Positions 10,718-24,136 are shown, numbered from the stretch's first letter. The stretch is 64,000 nt of DNA from Circinella umbellata (GCA_025093555.1 JAIWNF010000038.1:468242-532241), one strand, 5' to 3'. Notes: a model not told the origin generated them from the letters alone. Program-made: numbers and translations.

Positions 10718-11713
10718 ATGTTACGACGACGACCAGAAAAACGTAAACAATGCGCTCAAGAGCCAACCGAAGCAAAAACAAAACAAACGCAAGAGGGGTT
10801 GAACAGAGAACAGCAAGAATTATATGAAATTCAAGAACAAAGTCAAATAATTCGCAAACAAAATCTAACGCTCGATCAACAGACAAAGAAAATCCTTGTA
10901 CAATATTATGAAGAGGTGTATGTAGTGCTTCAGCCATACTTTTGTAATTTACAACAGAGACGAAATAACTTGGAAATGAGACAACAAAACGTAATTCAGC
11001 TGCAAGATTGTGTTCAACATGCATTGTTAGTACAGCAGTATCAATTACATCAACATCAACAATTACAACAAATACACCATTTACTTCTAAAAGAACAAAA
11101 ATCAATGAAAATAACTCATAGCGTCACAGGACACTTATTGCTATTTACTATCCAAGCAGCAAATGTTTTATTGAAGGCTAATATATTACAAGCCTATGAA
11201 ATTACTGGTAGTAGTAATGAAGGTGATGGTGATGGTAATGATAAAACATCTCCCTCACTTGGTGGTGCCGATTCTATGGAACATCTCACTCAAGAAGAGT
11301 TGGATGAAATTCAAAGACAAAGTCAACTAATTCGGCAACAGAATCTAGAGCTTCGTGAACATACAATACAAGTCTATTTACAATTAAATGAACATATCTC
11401 CACAGTGTTACAACCATACGTACACAATTTGCAACAGAGGCTAAATAACTTGAGACTAAGGCACGAAGACATGGTTCAACTACAATATCGTATTCGACAG
11501 GCGTTAATACAACAGGATCAATTAGAGCAAAAACAGGAATTACAGACGTCCAGTCAATTGCTCGTAAAAGAACATAAAGCGATGGAAGAGCTTTATAAAC
11601 GCATAGAACGCTTAATGGAAATTGTTACTCAAGCAGGAAAAGCTTTATTAGAAGATAATGTACTTTTACCTCATGAAACAAGCTATAGTACGAGTAATAG
11701 TGGGGATACGTAG
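10718..11713 (+). CDS. Gln-rich coiled-coil protein built from two copies of one module
   Basis: Uninterrupted 331-aa frame from ATG 10718 to TAG 11711-11713, with no intron. I recognise no known domain. Residues about 29-163 and 191-321 are two versions of the same ~130-residue unit. Shared landmarks in order are an EEL/QQELxEIQxQSQxIRxQNL start, VLQPYxxNLQQRxNNLxxR, a QLQxxxxxALxxQxQLxQxQxLQ stretch, LLxKExKxM, and an end with AxxLLxxNxLxxxE. A Ser/Gly/Asp-rich linker (GDGDGND) separates them. The heptad-rich Gln/Leu pattern predicts long coiled coils, so a structural or oligomerising role is likely but unproven. The N-terminus is basic (MLRRRPEKRKQ). Conservation of both copies without stops argues that it is a real gene. 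Confidence 0.8.
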   Translation: MLRRRPEKRKQCAQEPTEAKTKQTQEGLNREQQELYEIQEQSQIIRKQNLTLDQQTKKILVQYYEEVYVVLQPYFCNLQQRRNNLEMRQQNVIQLQDCVQHALLVQQYQLHQHQQLQQIHHLLLKEQKSMKITHSVTGHLLLFTIQAANVLLKANILQAYEITGSSNEGDGDGNDKTSPSLGGADSMEHLTQEELDEIQRQSQLIRQQNLELREHTIQVYLQLNEHISTVLQPYVHNLQQRLNNLRLRHEDMVQLQYRIRQALIQQDQLEQKQELQTSSQLLVKEHKAMEELYKRIERLMEIVTQAGKALLEDNVLLPHETSYSTSNSGDT

Positions 11714-13725
11714 AGGTGTGGCTCAACAAAAAAGGATTTGTGAATAATTCAAAACCCAATGAAGTTATAAGCTTTGTTAATAGTTAGTTTTTATGCACTT
11801 TTAAATTATTGTAAATAAAGACGTCGATCATATATGCAATATTAATTATATGAAAATTAATAACAGTATATGTCAAACCAGTATTTATTTCTTTTATATA
11901 AAAAAGACAATATGCTAGATATTTGTTACACAAGTTATTTGTACCACAAATTGTTTTCAGTTGTTTGTTTTTGTTTTTATGATCCCGTTCCTTGTTGCCA
12001 TTGAAATAGTGCAGCGATGATAATACTGTCAGGACCAAACACCACGAATTCATCCACAATAGTATGTATATAGTGCTTATTAAATTGACATCTATTAATA
12101 ATAAATTTTGATGGCCAACAACAATTAGCACACAAACTGTATACTGCCAAGGGAAGTATTGGCTAAGTTACGCTACTTGGATTGAAGTACATACTCACTT
12201 TAGGTCAATGGACACATAAAAAAGCATGAATGAACGATAAGAATGTTATAATACGCATAGATAATGAATCTCCATTATGACCAAATCAACTTCAAAACAC
12301 CAGCATCTATTATAAAGTATTATCGACATGATAGTGGCCATGTTTTAGTTACAATACGAATTTGAAGGATTACTACGTATTTCGGCAAGTCATCATCTTA
12401 AAATATGAAACATCCGAATTATCCGTCAAAGAAGATTGGCGGTGGGTATGAAAACTATTAAAGGTGGTCAATTTGTATTGCAACTTCATTAAAGCGATGC
12501 ACCTCCCGTAATTCGTAACTTTTGTTGATTTTTTTTATATACACATCATAACACTCGCTTTTTAACTGATATGCAACCACGGTGCCCTAATTTCCAATTT
12601 TTGTTATGCATGAACTCTTCTTAAACACCCCCACATATACAAAATTTTCTCTTTCGATTAGGCGTTTGATTCTTTTTTTTTCATTTTGCTGTTGGAATTA
12701 TTATCAAGTTGGCGCACGATAAAGAAAAATGATGTGCTAACGAATCGAAAGAAAAACCTTGTACAATGGACCGTGTACAATGATAAATAGAGAAGGAAAG
12801 AACCAGCAGGTAATTTATTGTCAAAGGGAAACATAATAGTATGTTTCACAAGTTTTGCCACTGAAAAAAAATTTTTTTTTCCTTTTTCGCACGAATAAAA
12901 TTAAGCGCATGAAGAAAAAAAAAAGGAGCTTCTTTTTTGTTCTTAAATTATTATAGTCCAATACCCAATAAAACCAAAATTATGGTCATTCAAAGTATAA
13001 ATTATTCAAATTTGGTTATTTTTAAGAAAACAACAGTAATAGTATTAATAATAACATATAAACATTCATCATATGGTACGAAAAGAAATTATGAACGATG
13101 TTATTTGTTAATATTAATAATTACCAATGTTTATGTTCGAAAAAACATTTTAATAGAACTAGAATAGTAAAATAATACCATTATTGTCGCATGATAAATG
13201 TTATATTGGGTACGTGCGTTTGTGTGTGCGTGCGAGGGAGCTGAGCATTGATAATAAACTTTCTTTGTTGTTCCGCAGTACAAAGAAAAAAAAAAGAAAC
13301 TCTTTCTCTACACCATCGTGAGAAACTATCCCATAATTTGTCAGATCAAAATCAAAATAGTTTAAGATATTTCCCTTGTGACCTATTAAACAATCTAGCT
13401 GGTAGACGTATGATTAACAAGATTCAATAGAAAAATAATTATTAATAATATCTTATTACAAGAGAGAAGTACTTAGATTATCTATCTTATCGACTATCTT
13501 AAAATTACTATCCGGGGATGAAATGCCGATGACTGCGGAATCGAATCTTCTCTCTCTGAGTCAAAAAATGTCAAACTCCACTTAAGGGGTATATTTTTGT
13601 GTTAGTTCTCTTTTTTTTTTTCTTTTTCTTTCTTTCTCTCTCTCTTTTAAAAAAGAATAAATTTTCATTTCGCAACAACAGCATTTCATTTAAATAAAAT
13701 CTTACATTCTATACCAAAAAGTGAA
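11714..13725. other. 2-kb intergenic region
   Basis: AT-rich with many homopolymer runs. A CT-rich tract (about 13605-13650) lies directly upstream of the MATE gene and may be a promoter element. Small open frames on both strands lack any coding character. No gene is supported. Confidence 0.4.
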
Positions 13726-15609
13726 ATGCGATCAGACGACGACATTTCAATTACTTCTTCAATGTCTGCCACACCTACCGAGACCAGCCCACTGGTACCC
13801 AAATCGAGGAACAATGGAAGCTGGTCTTCTGAATTTCGTTGGTTGCTTGGTAATTCTTTACCAGTCATTGGTACTTATCTATTACAGAATTCATTACAAC
13901 TTGCTAGTATCTTTACTCTTGGTCATTTGGTGAGGTTCTATACTTAATAATTTTTTGATCTTTGAACAAAACAATAAACAAACAAACAAACAGAGAAGAA
14001 AGTAAAATTAAAGAATTTTATTCAATTCATTATTATAGGGTCCAACTGAACTTGCAGCTAGTGCACTTGCTAGCATGTTTGCTAATGTATCAGCATGGTC
14101 AATTGCATTGGGTACAGCTACAGCACTTGATACATTATGCTCTCAAGCATGGACTGGAGCTAAAGACAAAACTTTAGTTGGTATCCATTTACAAAGAGCC
14201 CTTCTGATTCTGAGTTTAATGTTTATACCCATTGCCATTGTTTGGTGGAACGCTACACGAATTTTGCTAGCTTTGAACCAGGAACCGGAGTTAGCTCGTC
14301 TTGGTGGTAAGCAGTTATTGAATATACTATCCATAAAATAAATTCAAAATTGATTTTATGACTAATTCTCAATTTTGGTGTGTTTTAATTTTTATTTTTA
14401 GGTCTTTTCTTAAGATATTTGTTATTGGGTGCACCAGCATTTATCGCATTTGAAGGTGTAAAAAAATATTTACAAGCACAAGGGTTGATGCGACCATCCA
14501 CTTATGCGCTTATGATTACTTCACCACTTAATTTTGGTTTAAATTATTTACTTGTACATGGAAAACCTTATAATTTGGGATACATTGGTGCTCCAATTGC
14601 TACTAGCTTTAGTTATTGGCTAATGCTTGCATTATTATTATTATACATTCGTTATTATAAAGGTAGTGAAGCTTGGGGTGGTTGGTCTCGTGAAGCATTT
14701 AAAGATTGGTGGCCATTTTTACGTTTAGCTCTTCCTGGTGTTCTTATGGTTTGCAGGTAAAAATATATTCTTTTTTTTATTTTATTTTTGCTTCTACAAG
14801 GTGATTACAATTACAAAAAGAAAAAAAATATTAACATCTTTTACAGCGAATGGTGGGCATTTGAATTAGCAGCTTTAGCAGCATCTTATCTTAGTACAAC
14901 GGATCTTGCAGCTCAATCTATCTGTTTAACACTCGCATCAGCAACTTATACAATTCCTTACGGTATTAGTGTGGCATCTTCGAATCGTATTGGCAATGCG
15001 TAAAGTATCTTTCTTTAAATTATTGACATTGATTTATTATTACTATTTTGGTTGCCTAGAAACTAATCCTTTTTTTTATGTATTTTATATAGTCTAGGAG
15101 AATCTTTTGCATTGAAAGCCAAACGAGCATGCATGGTGTCATTGGTGTTTGCAGTATTATTTGGATCATTGAATTCATTTGGATTATTAGTTACACGAAA
15201 TTTCTTTGGTTATTTGTTTACTTCGGATGAAGATGTCGTTCAACGTGTTGCTCATATCTTACCTCTATGTGCTCTTTTCCAAATTGCGGATGGATTATGT
15301 GGTGTTTGTGGCGGTGTAATGCGAGGTCTAGGTAGACAAAATGTGGCTGCTTGGATTAACTTGTTTGCATACTATGTGGTAGCTTTACCTATGGGGTATG
15401 CCATGACATTTATCGCAGATTGGAGTTTGACGGGTATTTGGATCAGTTTAACGGTCGCTCTTTTCTTGGGTGCCGTTGGAGAGTGTTTGTACTTATTGAC
15501 TGTCAATTGGCAAACAGAAGTGGAACGTATACAACATCGTGTCAAGGTAGAAGAAGATCATATCCATGAAGACGGTGAGCATGAACCTCTTTTACGTAAT
15601 ACAGCATAG
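13726..15609 (+). CDS. MATE family multidrug/organic-cation exporter
   Basis: A 12-helix antiporter that exports drugs or metabolites against H+ or Na+ (family knowledge); probably in the plasma or vacuolar membrane. Exons are 13726-13929, 14039-14306, 14402-14756, 14847-14999 and 15093-15609. All splice sites are GT-AG and phases agree, giving 498 aa, normal for fungal MATEs of the Erc1 type. MatE-like sequence includes NSLPVIGTYLLQNSLQLASI, GPTELAASALASM, ALDTLCSQAWTGA, RYLLLGAPAFIAFEGVKKYL, STTDLAAQSI and SVASSNRIGNALGE. The cytosolic N-terminus is Ser/Thr-rich (ISITSSMSATPTETSP), a likely phosphorylation region, and the C-terminal tail is acidic (EEDHIHEDGEHEPLL). The gene converges on pyruvate carboxylase, with stops about 560 bp apart. 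I see no defect. Confidence 0.93.
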
Positions 15610-16173
15610 AAAAAAAATCATAATTATTATTTTACATTTATACACATTATACACCCCACATATACAAGTTCTTTCTGTTCTGTTTTTATTTTTATTTTCT
15701 GTTCCAACTTCCTTTTCACATCATTTACAAAACACTATTCTTTAACATTCTGCATAAAATTATAAACATATATATATCTACTGCATTTCTTTAAATTTTT
15801 AAATTCATTTTTTCTAATTATTGTTTTATTCTTCATTACACATATCCATTTTCCATCCCTATACACGTCACTTATTGTATCATTATATAAAATAAAAAGA
15901 AACACTTTTTTGTGAATTTAAAACAACATATATATATATATTTTATTCCAGCCAAATGGGAGTTTTTTTTTTCTATGAATAGGGTAACAAAAAAAAATGG
16001 AGGAACAATTTTCGCTATGTTAATTACATTAAAATAATAATGATAAAAAAAAAATAAAGCGGGAAAAATAAAATGGTACAATGAGTAAGAAAAAAAAAGA
16101 AAGGAAAACGAAGGAACAAGATATTAAATGATAATGATAAAGAAAACAAGAAAATAAACTAGTTGTAGTAAGT
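15610..16173. other. Convergent 3' region between the MATE gene and pyruvate carboxylase
   Basis: AT-rich shared 3' flank of the two converging genes. It contains AATAAA-like words on both strands and A/T homopolymers. No other feature is seen. Confidence 0.5.
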
Positions 16174-19100
16174 TTATTCCTTGACAATACGAGCAACCAA
16201 ATCACCAGAAGAGAGAGAGTCGCCTTCATTGATAGGAACTAATTCGACACGACCAGCAACTGGGGCAGAGACAACAGTTTCCATCTTCATAGCGCTCAAG
16301 ACACAAACTGGGTCACCAGCCTTGATTTGAGTACCTTCCTTGGCACGGACTTCAATGACAACACCAGACATAGGAGCAGGAACATCACCAGGGTTGGACA
16401 AGTTAGCCTTTTCACGAGTAATGATTTCGACAGCAGCACTCTTATCAGCAATACCAACAACACGAGCTTCACCGTTCAATTCAAAGTAGACATCACGCTT
16501 GCCAGTGTTGTTAACAGGACCAACAGCCAACAACTTGATGATAAGGGTCTTGCCTTCTTCAATTTCAACATGGAATTCTTCACCAATTTCAGGCTTGGCC
16601 AAGAAGTAACGGGTAGGAATGACACTCAAATCACCATATTGTTCAACCATATCACGGTATTCAGCAAAGACCTTGGGGTAAAGAGCAGCAGAAATGACAT
16701 CATAGTCGTTAATACCACTGTACTTTTCAACAAGTTCTTCCTTGAGTTTAGCCAAATCCATAGGAGCCATGGAAGCACCAGGACGAGCATCAATACGAGG
16801 CAAATCACGGATAATGTTGGAACGCAATGGTTCAGGCAAACCACCAACGGGTTGACCAAGATAACCTTGGAAGAATTCAACAACAGAGGTTGGGAAAGAC
16901 AAAGTCTTAGCACGCTCTTGAACTTCCTTACCGGTCAACTTGTTTGAAACCATGAATTGAGCCATATCACCAACAACCTTACTGGAGGGAGTGACCTTGA
17001 CAATATCACCACAAAGTTGGTTAGCTTCAGCATAAGCCTTCTTGATTTCAATCCATTGAGAACCAAGACCCAATTGTTGAGCTTGGAACATCAAGTTAGT
17101 GTATTGACCACCGGGCATTTCGTGATCATAAACACCAGAATCAGCAGCCTTAACATTGGCTTCGAAGCAAGAGTAAAGCATACGAGCTTGTTCCCAATAA
17201 GAGTTCAAGGCTTGAACATCTTCCATACGAATACCAGTACCCAAGTTGGATTGTTCCAAGGCAGCAACTAAAGCACCCATGGCGGGTTGAGATGTCATAC
17301 CAGACATGGAATCGATAGCAGCATCGACAACATCAGCGCCAGCAGCAGCACAAGCCAACATGGAGGCAACACCAGTACCGGCGGTATCGTGAGTGTGCAC
17401 GTGAATAGGTAAGTCGGGGAATTTTTCACGGATTGTGCCGATAAGCAACTTGGCGGCTTCAGGCTTCAACAAACCTGCCATATCCTTAATACCGAGAATG
17501 TGAATACCTTCGTCAACCAATTCTTGAGTTACCTTGACATAATAATCAATATCATACTTGGTCTTTTGAGGGTTGGAGACATCACCAGTGTAACAAACAG
17601 TGGCTTCAACGATACCACCAGCCTTCTTAACAGCATCAATACCAAGACGCATGTTTTCGACATAGTTGAGTGAATCAAAGACACGGAAGACATCCATACC
17701 AGCCTTGACAGCCTTAGCACAGAATTCATAGACGACGTTATCAGGATAAGAAGTATAACCAACAGCGTTGGCACCACGCAACAACATTTGGAATGGAACA
17801 TTAGGAACAGCTTCACGAAGCTTGATCAAACGCTCCCAAGGATCTTCATACAAGAAGCGCATGGCGACATCAAAGGTAGCGCCACCCCAACATTCCAATG
17901 AGAAAGCATTAGCGAGAGCATGGGCGGTTGGAGCTGCAACACGCAATAAATCTATATATTATAAACCCCCAATATATATATATATATAAATAGAATAGCA
18001 AAAGGTTAAATGATAAAATTCAATAAAGTGATTTTTTTTGTTCTTGTTATTTTTTGTTGTTTTATAAACAAAGAAACTTACCGGTAGTACGAACACGAGT
18101 AGCGAGTAAACTTTGGTGAGCATCACGCCAGGTGGTATCCATAATAAGTGTGCCCGGGTATGCGCGCACGGCCTTAGCAAAAGCTTCGGGACCTTGTTCC
18201 ACAAAGATTTTACGCCAGCCAGCAGTAGGTTTAGTAGTGGCAACATCGATTTCCTTACCAGCTTCATCATAGATAGTAGGAACTTCAATTTCATTCTTGA
18301 AGGTGGGTTCGCCAACTTGACCCTTGATTTGAGAACCGTTGACAATTACATCACCAAGGTAACCAAGCATACGTTGAGCACGGTTTTGGTATTGAACAAG
18401 ACGGAAAAGATCGGGAGTATCATCAATAAAGGTAGTCCAACAGTTACCATTGATAAAGGTATCATGAGTCAAAAGACGTTGCAAGAAAGGAATGTTGGTC
18501 TTGACACCACGAATACGGAATTCTACCAAGGCACGAACAATCTTTCTACGTGCAACTTCGTAAGTAGAACCGGAACATGTGCACTTGACAAGTAAGGAAT
18601 CATAATGAGGAGTAATAATGGCACCAGCATAACCAGCACCACCATCGAGACGGACACCGTTACCACCTGATGATCTGTAGACTTCGATCTTACCAGTATC
18701 AGGTTGGAAACCCTTTTCAGGATCTTCAGTAGTGATACGGCATTGAATGGCATAACCACGTTGACGGATACGTTGTTGGGTTAAACCGAGTTGGGGCAAA
18801 AGAGCACCAGCAGCAACTTGAATTTGAGCAGCAACAATATCAATACCAGTAATTTCTTCAGTAATGGTGTGTTCGACTTGAATACGGGGGTTGATTTCAA
18901 TGAAGTAATGACGGTTTTGGTTGTCAACCAAGAATTCAGCAGTACCAGCGTTCTTATATTTAACTTGCTTGGCAATCTTGACAGCATCGTTCAAAATAGC
19001 TTCACGGACACTGCTATCCAAGTTCTTAGCAGGGGCAATTTCAACAACCTTTTGATGACGACGTTGGACGGAACAATCACGTTCAAACAAATGGACAACG

Positions 19101-20295
19101 TTACCAGCACGATCGGCCAAAAGTTGGACTTCAATGTGACGGGGTTTGTCCAAGAAACGTTCAATGAAGACAGTACCGTCACCGAAAGCAGATAAAGCTT
19201 CAGACTTGGCACGGGTGAAAGCATCTTCAAGGGATGCTTCATCACGGACGACACGCATACCACGACCACCACCACCCATGGCAGCCTTAATGATAATAGG
19301 GAATCCATGTTCTTGAATAAATGCTTTAGCTTCGGTATATTCGCTTACTGGGCCGGGTGTACCAGGAACGACAGGAACCTTACAGTCCATAGCTAATAAT
19401 ATACACGATTTGTATTCGTTAAAAAAAATTATCATCATTTTCACACACACAGAAACAAAAAAAAAAAATGACAATTTGATTTATTGTGCAACCATCATCG
19501 TCATCAATCAATGCCATATAAAGTTTGAAAAAAAAAAGAATAAAAAAGAACTTACCGATTTGACGGGCTTTGGTCTTATCACCCAAACTGTCAATAACTT
19601 CTGGTGAAGGACCAATGAAAGTCATACCAGCTGCCTCAACCTTACGAGCAAATTCGGCATTTTCAGACAAGAAACCATAACCAGGATGGATCATAGAAAC
19701 ACCTCGTTCTTTAGCAATTCGTACAATTTGATCTTGTGCTAAATATGCGCCAACTGGTGTAAATTTACCAACTTCACCAATTTGATAAGCTTCATCAGCC
19801 TATATAAAATTATTCAATATGACATAAAATATATATAAGTTTCCCCATTCAAAATTTTTGGCGTGATTTTTTCCCAGTCTTTTTTTTTTTTTTTTTTTTT
19901 GGTTTCAGAACGATCCCCCGAATATCCACCCCTTCCCGTCTTTTTTTTTTTTATCATCTCCCCTTGATATAAAAATTCTTTTTACCTTGTATCTGTGCAT
20001 AGAAAGTCTATCTTCATGTGAGAAAATAGCGACGGTTCTCATGGAGAGTTCGTGAGCAGTACGGCAAACACGAATGGCAATTTCCTATTAATTATAATAT
20101 GAAATACCGACAATAACAATGAATAAGCTTCTTTCAAAAATTTGATAAAAAAGCAAAACAAACAAACAATAATTGCATTTAGCTATTGTAAATAATGATA
20201 CTTACACCACGATTGACCACCATGAGTTTTTTGAGGCTACCCATCACCTCACTATTTCTACGAATAGTTTCAACTGAATGCTCACGGTGAGGCAT
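16174..20295 (-). CDS. pyc1: Pyruvate carboxylase
   Basis: Biotin enzyme that carboxylates pyruvate to oxaloacetate using ATP and bicarbonate, feeding the TCA cycle and gluconeogenesis; cytosolic in most fungi. Minus-strand exons: 20295-20206, 20084-19986, 19799-19556, 19392-18082 and 17951-16174. All are GT-AG and in phase, giving 1,173 aa, the usual length. Domain order: biotin-carboxylase N domain (LMVVNRGEIAIRVCRT; GYGFLSENAEFA), ATP-grasp with glycine loop GGGGRGMRVV, biotin-carboxylase C domain with EINPRIQVEHTITEE, carboxyltransferase (DTTWRDAHQSLLATR; LECWGGATFDVAMRFL; GTGVASMLACAAAGADV), PYC_OADA region, and C-terminal biotinyl domain with SAMKMETV (biotin Lys about 1137). The initiation context and short N-terminus show no mitochondrial presequence. 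No defects. Confidence 0.97.
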
Positions 20296-21201
20296 GGTCT
20301 ATGTGTGTATGTTGAAAAAAAAAAAAAGGAAACGGGAAAGAAAAAGTAAGAAACAAGAACCAATTGGCCGTCAAACGATCTTTTTAAACAAGTGGAAGGT
20401 CCCGGAATGATTCATATGATGACATATGTACCTTTTTTTTTTTTTCTCTTTTCTTTTTAAAAAAAACAATCCCCGGAAGTAAAAAAGTAAGCTTCCCCGT
20501 CACAAAACGTACCTTAAAAAAAAAGGTTTGAGGAAGAAGTTGAGAAATCAAAAAAATTCCTGGCTCAGAAATCAGAAAAAGTAAAAAAGCTCATTTGTTC
20601 CCCCGACCAAAAAAAAAACCAGTTATACTTTAAAAAATAAAACAGCATCCTTGCCAAATTTGATAAATGATCCCCCGCTGATGGGACGATGGAAAAAAGT
20701 AATGGTAGAGGGTTAGCCAATAACAAGATGCTTCCCGTTCCTCCAAATCGTTATCCCGCACATTCCCAAGTTTATCTGTGCATTTTATTTATTTTATTTC
20801 CCCACATTGTTACATTTTATTCGGGAATGAATCGTGACGAAAAATAAAAAAAATCGTTGAATATCAGTTTTCATGCTTTTTCTCACAAGATCTTACAAAG
20901 TTTTTTTTTTATATTTCTGCAACCTTATCAATTGTTTGTTTATAAGATTCTCGCGTGAATTTTTGAAATTATTAAGCACATATGAAAATTTCTCTTTTTC
21001 TTATCAATTAAAAAAGAAATCATTAAAAATCAGCTAAAAAAAAAACAAAATTCCCCCATGCTTTTCTCTACAATCCAACAAATTACCGGACCCTAAATTT
21101 GGAAACTGTTTCCTTAACGTTTAACCGTTTCCGAGGAAAAAAAAGGAACAGATCAAAAATTCAACACATTAAAATGAAACATAGTAAAAAAAAAAAAAAT
21201 T
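20296..21201. other. Pyruvate carboxylase promoter region
   Basis: AT-rich with many A/T runs and CCCC-containing words (for example 20595-20610, 20672-20680). It lies between the pyruvate carboxylase start and the stop of the GAR protein gene on the same strand. No gene is seen. Confidence 0.5.
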
Positions 21202-24136
21202 TTAGTGGAGAATTCCATAATGTAATAAGAATAATTCCAAATCCTGCCATCCGCCACCAACTCTAATTAACACCTTGTTGTGCGCTGCCTTTTCCACACT
21301 AGTATGCCTCCGTCGTCCTCCTGTATAACTCATCAATTTACAAGTATAAAGTTTTTTGCCTCCTCCAACCGATGGACTTAATTCACTACCAAAATAATAT
21401 CTTCCTGATCCATTTGGACCTTTTTGACATTTAATAGCGATCGGACTGGCATTTACAATTTTGGCAACTTCAACATCGAGTGGATCCTTGGGGTCAGGTT
21501 TATAAGCTGGATGTTCTTGTACTTGGGGTTGTCGTTCATTTCTCCAAGATGATGATGGTGTTAATAACCCATTATTATTATTCTTGTTATAATTGTTGTT
21601 GTCATCGTAATAATTAGTATCGCCATAGTGGAACTCGTCGTCATAGTCATCATACTCTTCATCACTAAAAGAACTATCTCGACGACGATAATAGTTATAC
21701 TGTGGTGATGGTGTGCGTGCATTAAATAGTCGTGCTTGTGCGGGGGAACCGGACCGATGCATTATGGCCGGCATGGACTGCTTCTTCCGTAATACCCTCC
21801 GTTGCTGGTCAGCAGATGACTGCTGTAACTGTTGCTTAGAGGTCGCTGTTGGTGGTGAGGGGGAGTTATCTATAAATAAAGATAAGAAAAAAAAATGTTA
21901 ATTTTTTTTTTATCGCTAAAAATATTTATTTTCGCAATGTTTGAAGTTGTCACATATATATCCTTATATATTTCCCTTTCTAACTAATCAAAATAAACAT
22001 ACGTGCCATGGATGAACGAGGTCGTGGGGTAGGAGACTCTGCTCGAGAAGGTGTCTTGGGTCGGGGAATAAGCGATGGAGTGACAGATCGACGAACGGGT
22101 GACATGGCTCGTTCGCGATCAGGATATGGGACTGGTAATCGAGTAGGCGATCCTACCCGATCCATACTACTCATGGGACGTGCTGGAATACTGTTTTTGA
22201 ATTGATGATGACGATGAGCACTACTATTAGGTGTTGCTGAACGAACAACTGCCTCTCGTTTTTTCGCTTGTTGCTGGTGCTGTTGTTGTAGTTGTTGCTG
22301 CTGTTGATTTGCCGCTTGTTGTTTTCGTAAAGTGCTACTTTTCGTAGGTTTCATGAAAGATTCCGAAGGCGCCCGATTTGTACCCTTTTTCCGCATATGG
22401 TAATGGTCATCTTCGGTACGAGACGAAGAAGATACGGATGACGAATCTGATGTACTAGGTCGTAATAAGCTACCAAATGAAAGTGGACTAACAGCACGTT
22501 GGTGATGACGCCCATACACTACAGGTGGACTCATAGTTCGATTATTATTATTATTATTATTATTATTATAATTGTTGGTACCAATACTACTGTGACTTCT
22601 CATTCCGCTACTAGGTGTTGCACTTCGTCCGTGTTGCCGATCATCGTATAAGGGACTACCAGTTCGCGACAATGTAGATCTTGAATAGGGACTTCGTGCA
22701 CGATCATACATTCCTGGTGGTTCTGGACTCCTATAACCTTTCCAACTTCTGTCACTACGATCGCTCATACGAGACCATGCAGGACTAATGGGTCTGTCGG
22801 CCATAAGCAATCGTTCCGTTTCCGGTAAATCACGCCTTCGCAAATCGTCCATTTCAGCCTTTAAATGACTCCATTTTTGCAACATGGTCTGATGCCGTCG
22901 TGTGGTTTGAAAATCCTGGCCCACGCGTGACGCGATCCCATTCCCAAGCATGGCCAACATTCGGTCAATAGAAGGTGTATAATACTTGTACTTGGCTTCA
23001 AAGTTCTTTTCAGCTGATCGAAACTTGTGTTGATCAATTACCACTGGTGCATGATGATTGTTGCTGTGATTTGATCCACAAGAAGAAGAGGATGATACGG
23101 ACGTAGTGGACCCATGAGGTTTTGGTATACCACCACTAACACGATCCCGTACTTGTTGAATCATGGAATAACATTGAGCAGTTGTCTTTTCTAATCCATC
23201 AATCATAACATCCACTTGGTCGGCAACCTGCTTAAACACAGTCAACCAACGATCCTCTTTAAGCCCATACTTAAGATCATCAATTTCACCACGCAAGTTT
23301 TCCCAGCGTTCCTGCACCATGGCATGTTTTCGTCCAAGGACACCCGACTTGTCTGTAGGTGGATAAGTTGCTGAAGTCATGCGAGCATATACACGTTCTA
23401 CTTCTCGAAATACAGGTTCCACTCGATCATCAATAGCTGTTAAAATTTCGTCGTCTTTATTTACTGTGGTATTGTTAGATGTTGAACTACTTGTAGATGT
23501 TGACACAGTTGTTCCTGACGATGTGGATGGTTTCATCATCAATTTCTTTTCATGATATTGAAATATCATAAGCGAAATATCATCCAATTGTAATAAAATA
23601 TGATCCATGGTTGAAGCTAACTGCCTCTCTTCCACTAAAGCATTCACCGTTTTTGTTACAGACGATGAAAAATGTTGCAAGCCAGACCATTCACTTTGAA
23701 TTTTAGCAACCGACATCATCATACCGGGCTCAATATCATCTGCCGCTTCTTCATTATTGAGCTCAACAAAAGCAGTTATTATTGGCTGTGCTTGTTCCAT
23801 TGCAATTTCAAGGGGTTCTGTATCCATGATAGCAGCTGTATCACCTTTGACTTTTTGTTCCATTGTAAATACCGTCATATGAGCTGCACTTAACCATTCT
23901 GTTAACTTTGTTGCGATGGTATTTAGTTTGTTCATAAATTCTTCATGAGAAAGACTATCACGTATAGCATTTAATTCTTGTAACTCTTTTTGTGGCAATG
24001 GAGTGGTGCACAAACTATTAAAAACAGGATCTTTCTCCTGTTCTTTTTGTTGTTGCTGTTCCTGTAAATGTAATATTGGTACTTCTTGTTCTTGTTGTTG
24101 CATGTTTAAGGATGGTCCAGGAGCTAATGTCGTCAT
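21202..24136 (-). CDS. GAS2-related (GAR) domain protein, probable microtubule/cell-cortex linker
   Basis: Exons 24136-22003 and 21869-21202 on the minus strand (donor GTATGT, acceptor TATAG, phase 1), 933 aa. Residues about 40-460 are helical with coiled-coil character and recurring KxxxVQERWxxLRxEIDDLK / HQTMLQKWSHLKAEMDDLR motifs, resembling spectrin-like or Kar9-type helical bundles. Residues about 470-840 are disordered and Ser/Arg/Pro-rich with poly-Asn and poly-Gln runs. This part includes SLIPRPKTPSR, an SxIP-type EB1-binding motif. The C-terminal ~90 residues (844-933) are a GAR domain (VAKIVNASPIAIKCQKGPNG...GRYYFGSELSP...VLIRVGGGWQDLELFLL), which binds microtubules in GAS2/plakin proteins. 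A role in linking plus ends or spindle positioning is inferred. The frame is intact. Confidence 0.88.

Noticed and set aside
11784..12131. 115-aa hydrophobic minus-strand frame
   Set aside because: Composition matches AT-biased noise and it overlaps the 3' flank of the coiled-coil gene. No family or intron evidence.
16327..19195. Several open frames on the plus strand within pyruvate carboxylase and opposite frames on the minus strand
   Set aside because: Antisense or alternative-frame shadows of a highly biased real gene. They show no domains of their own.
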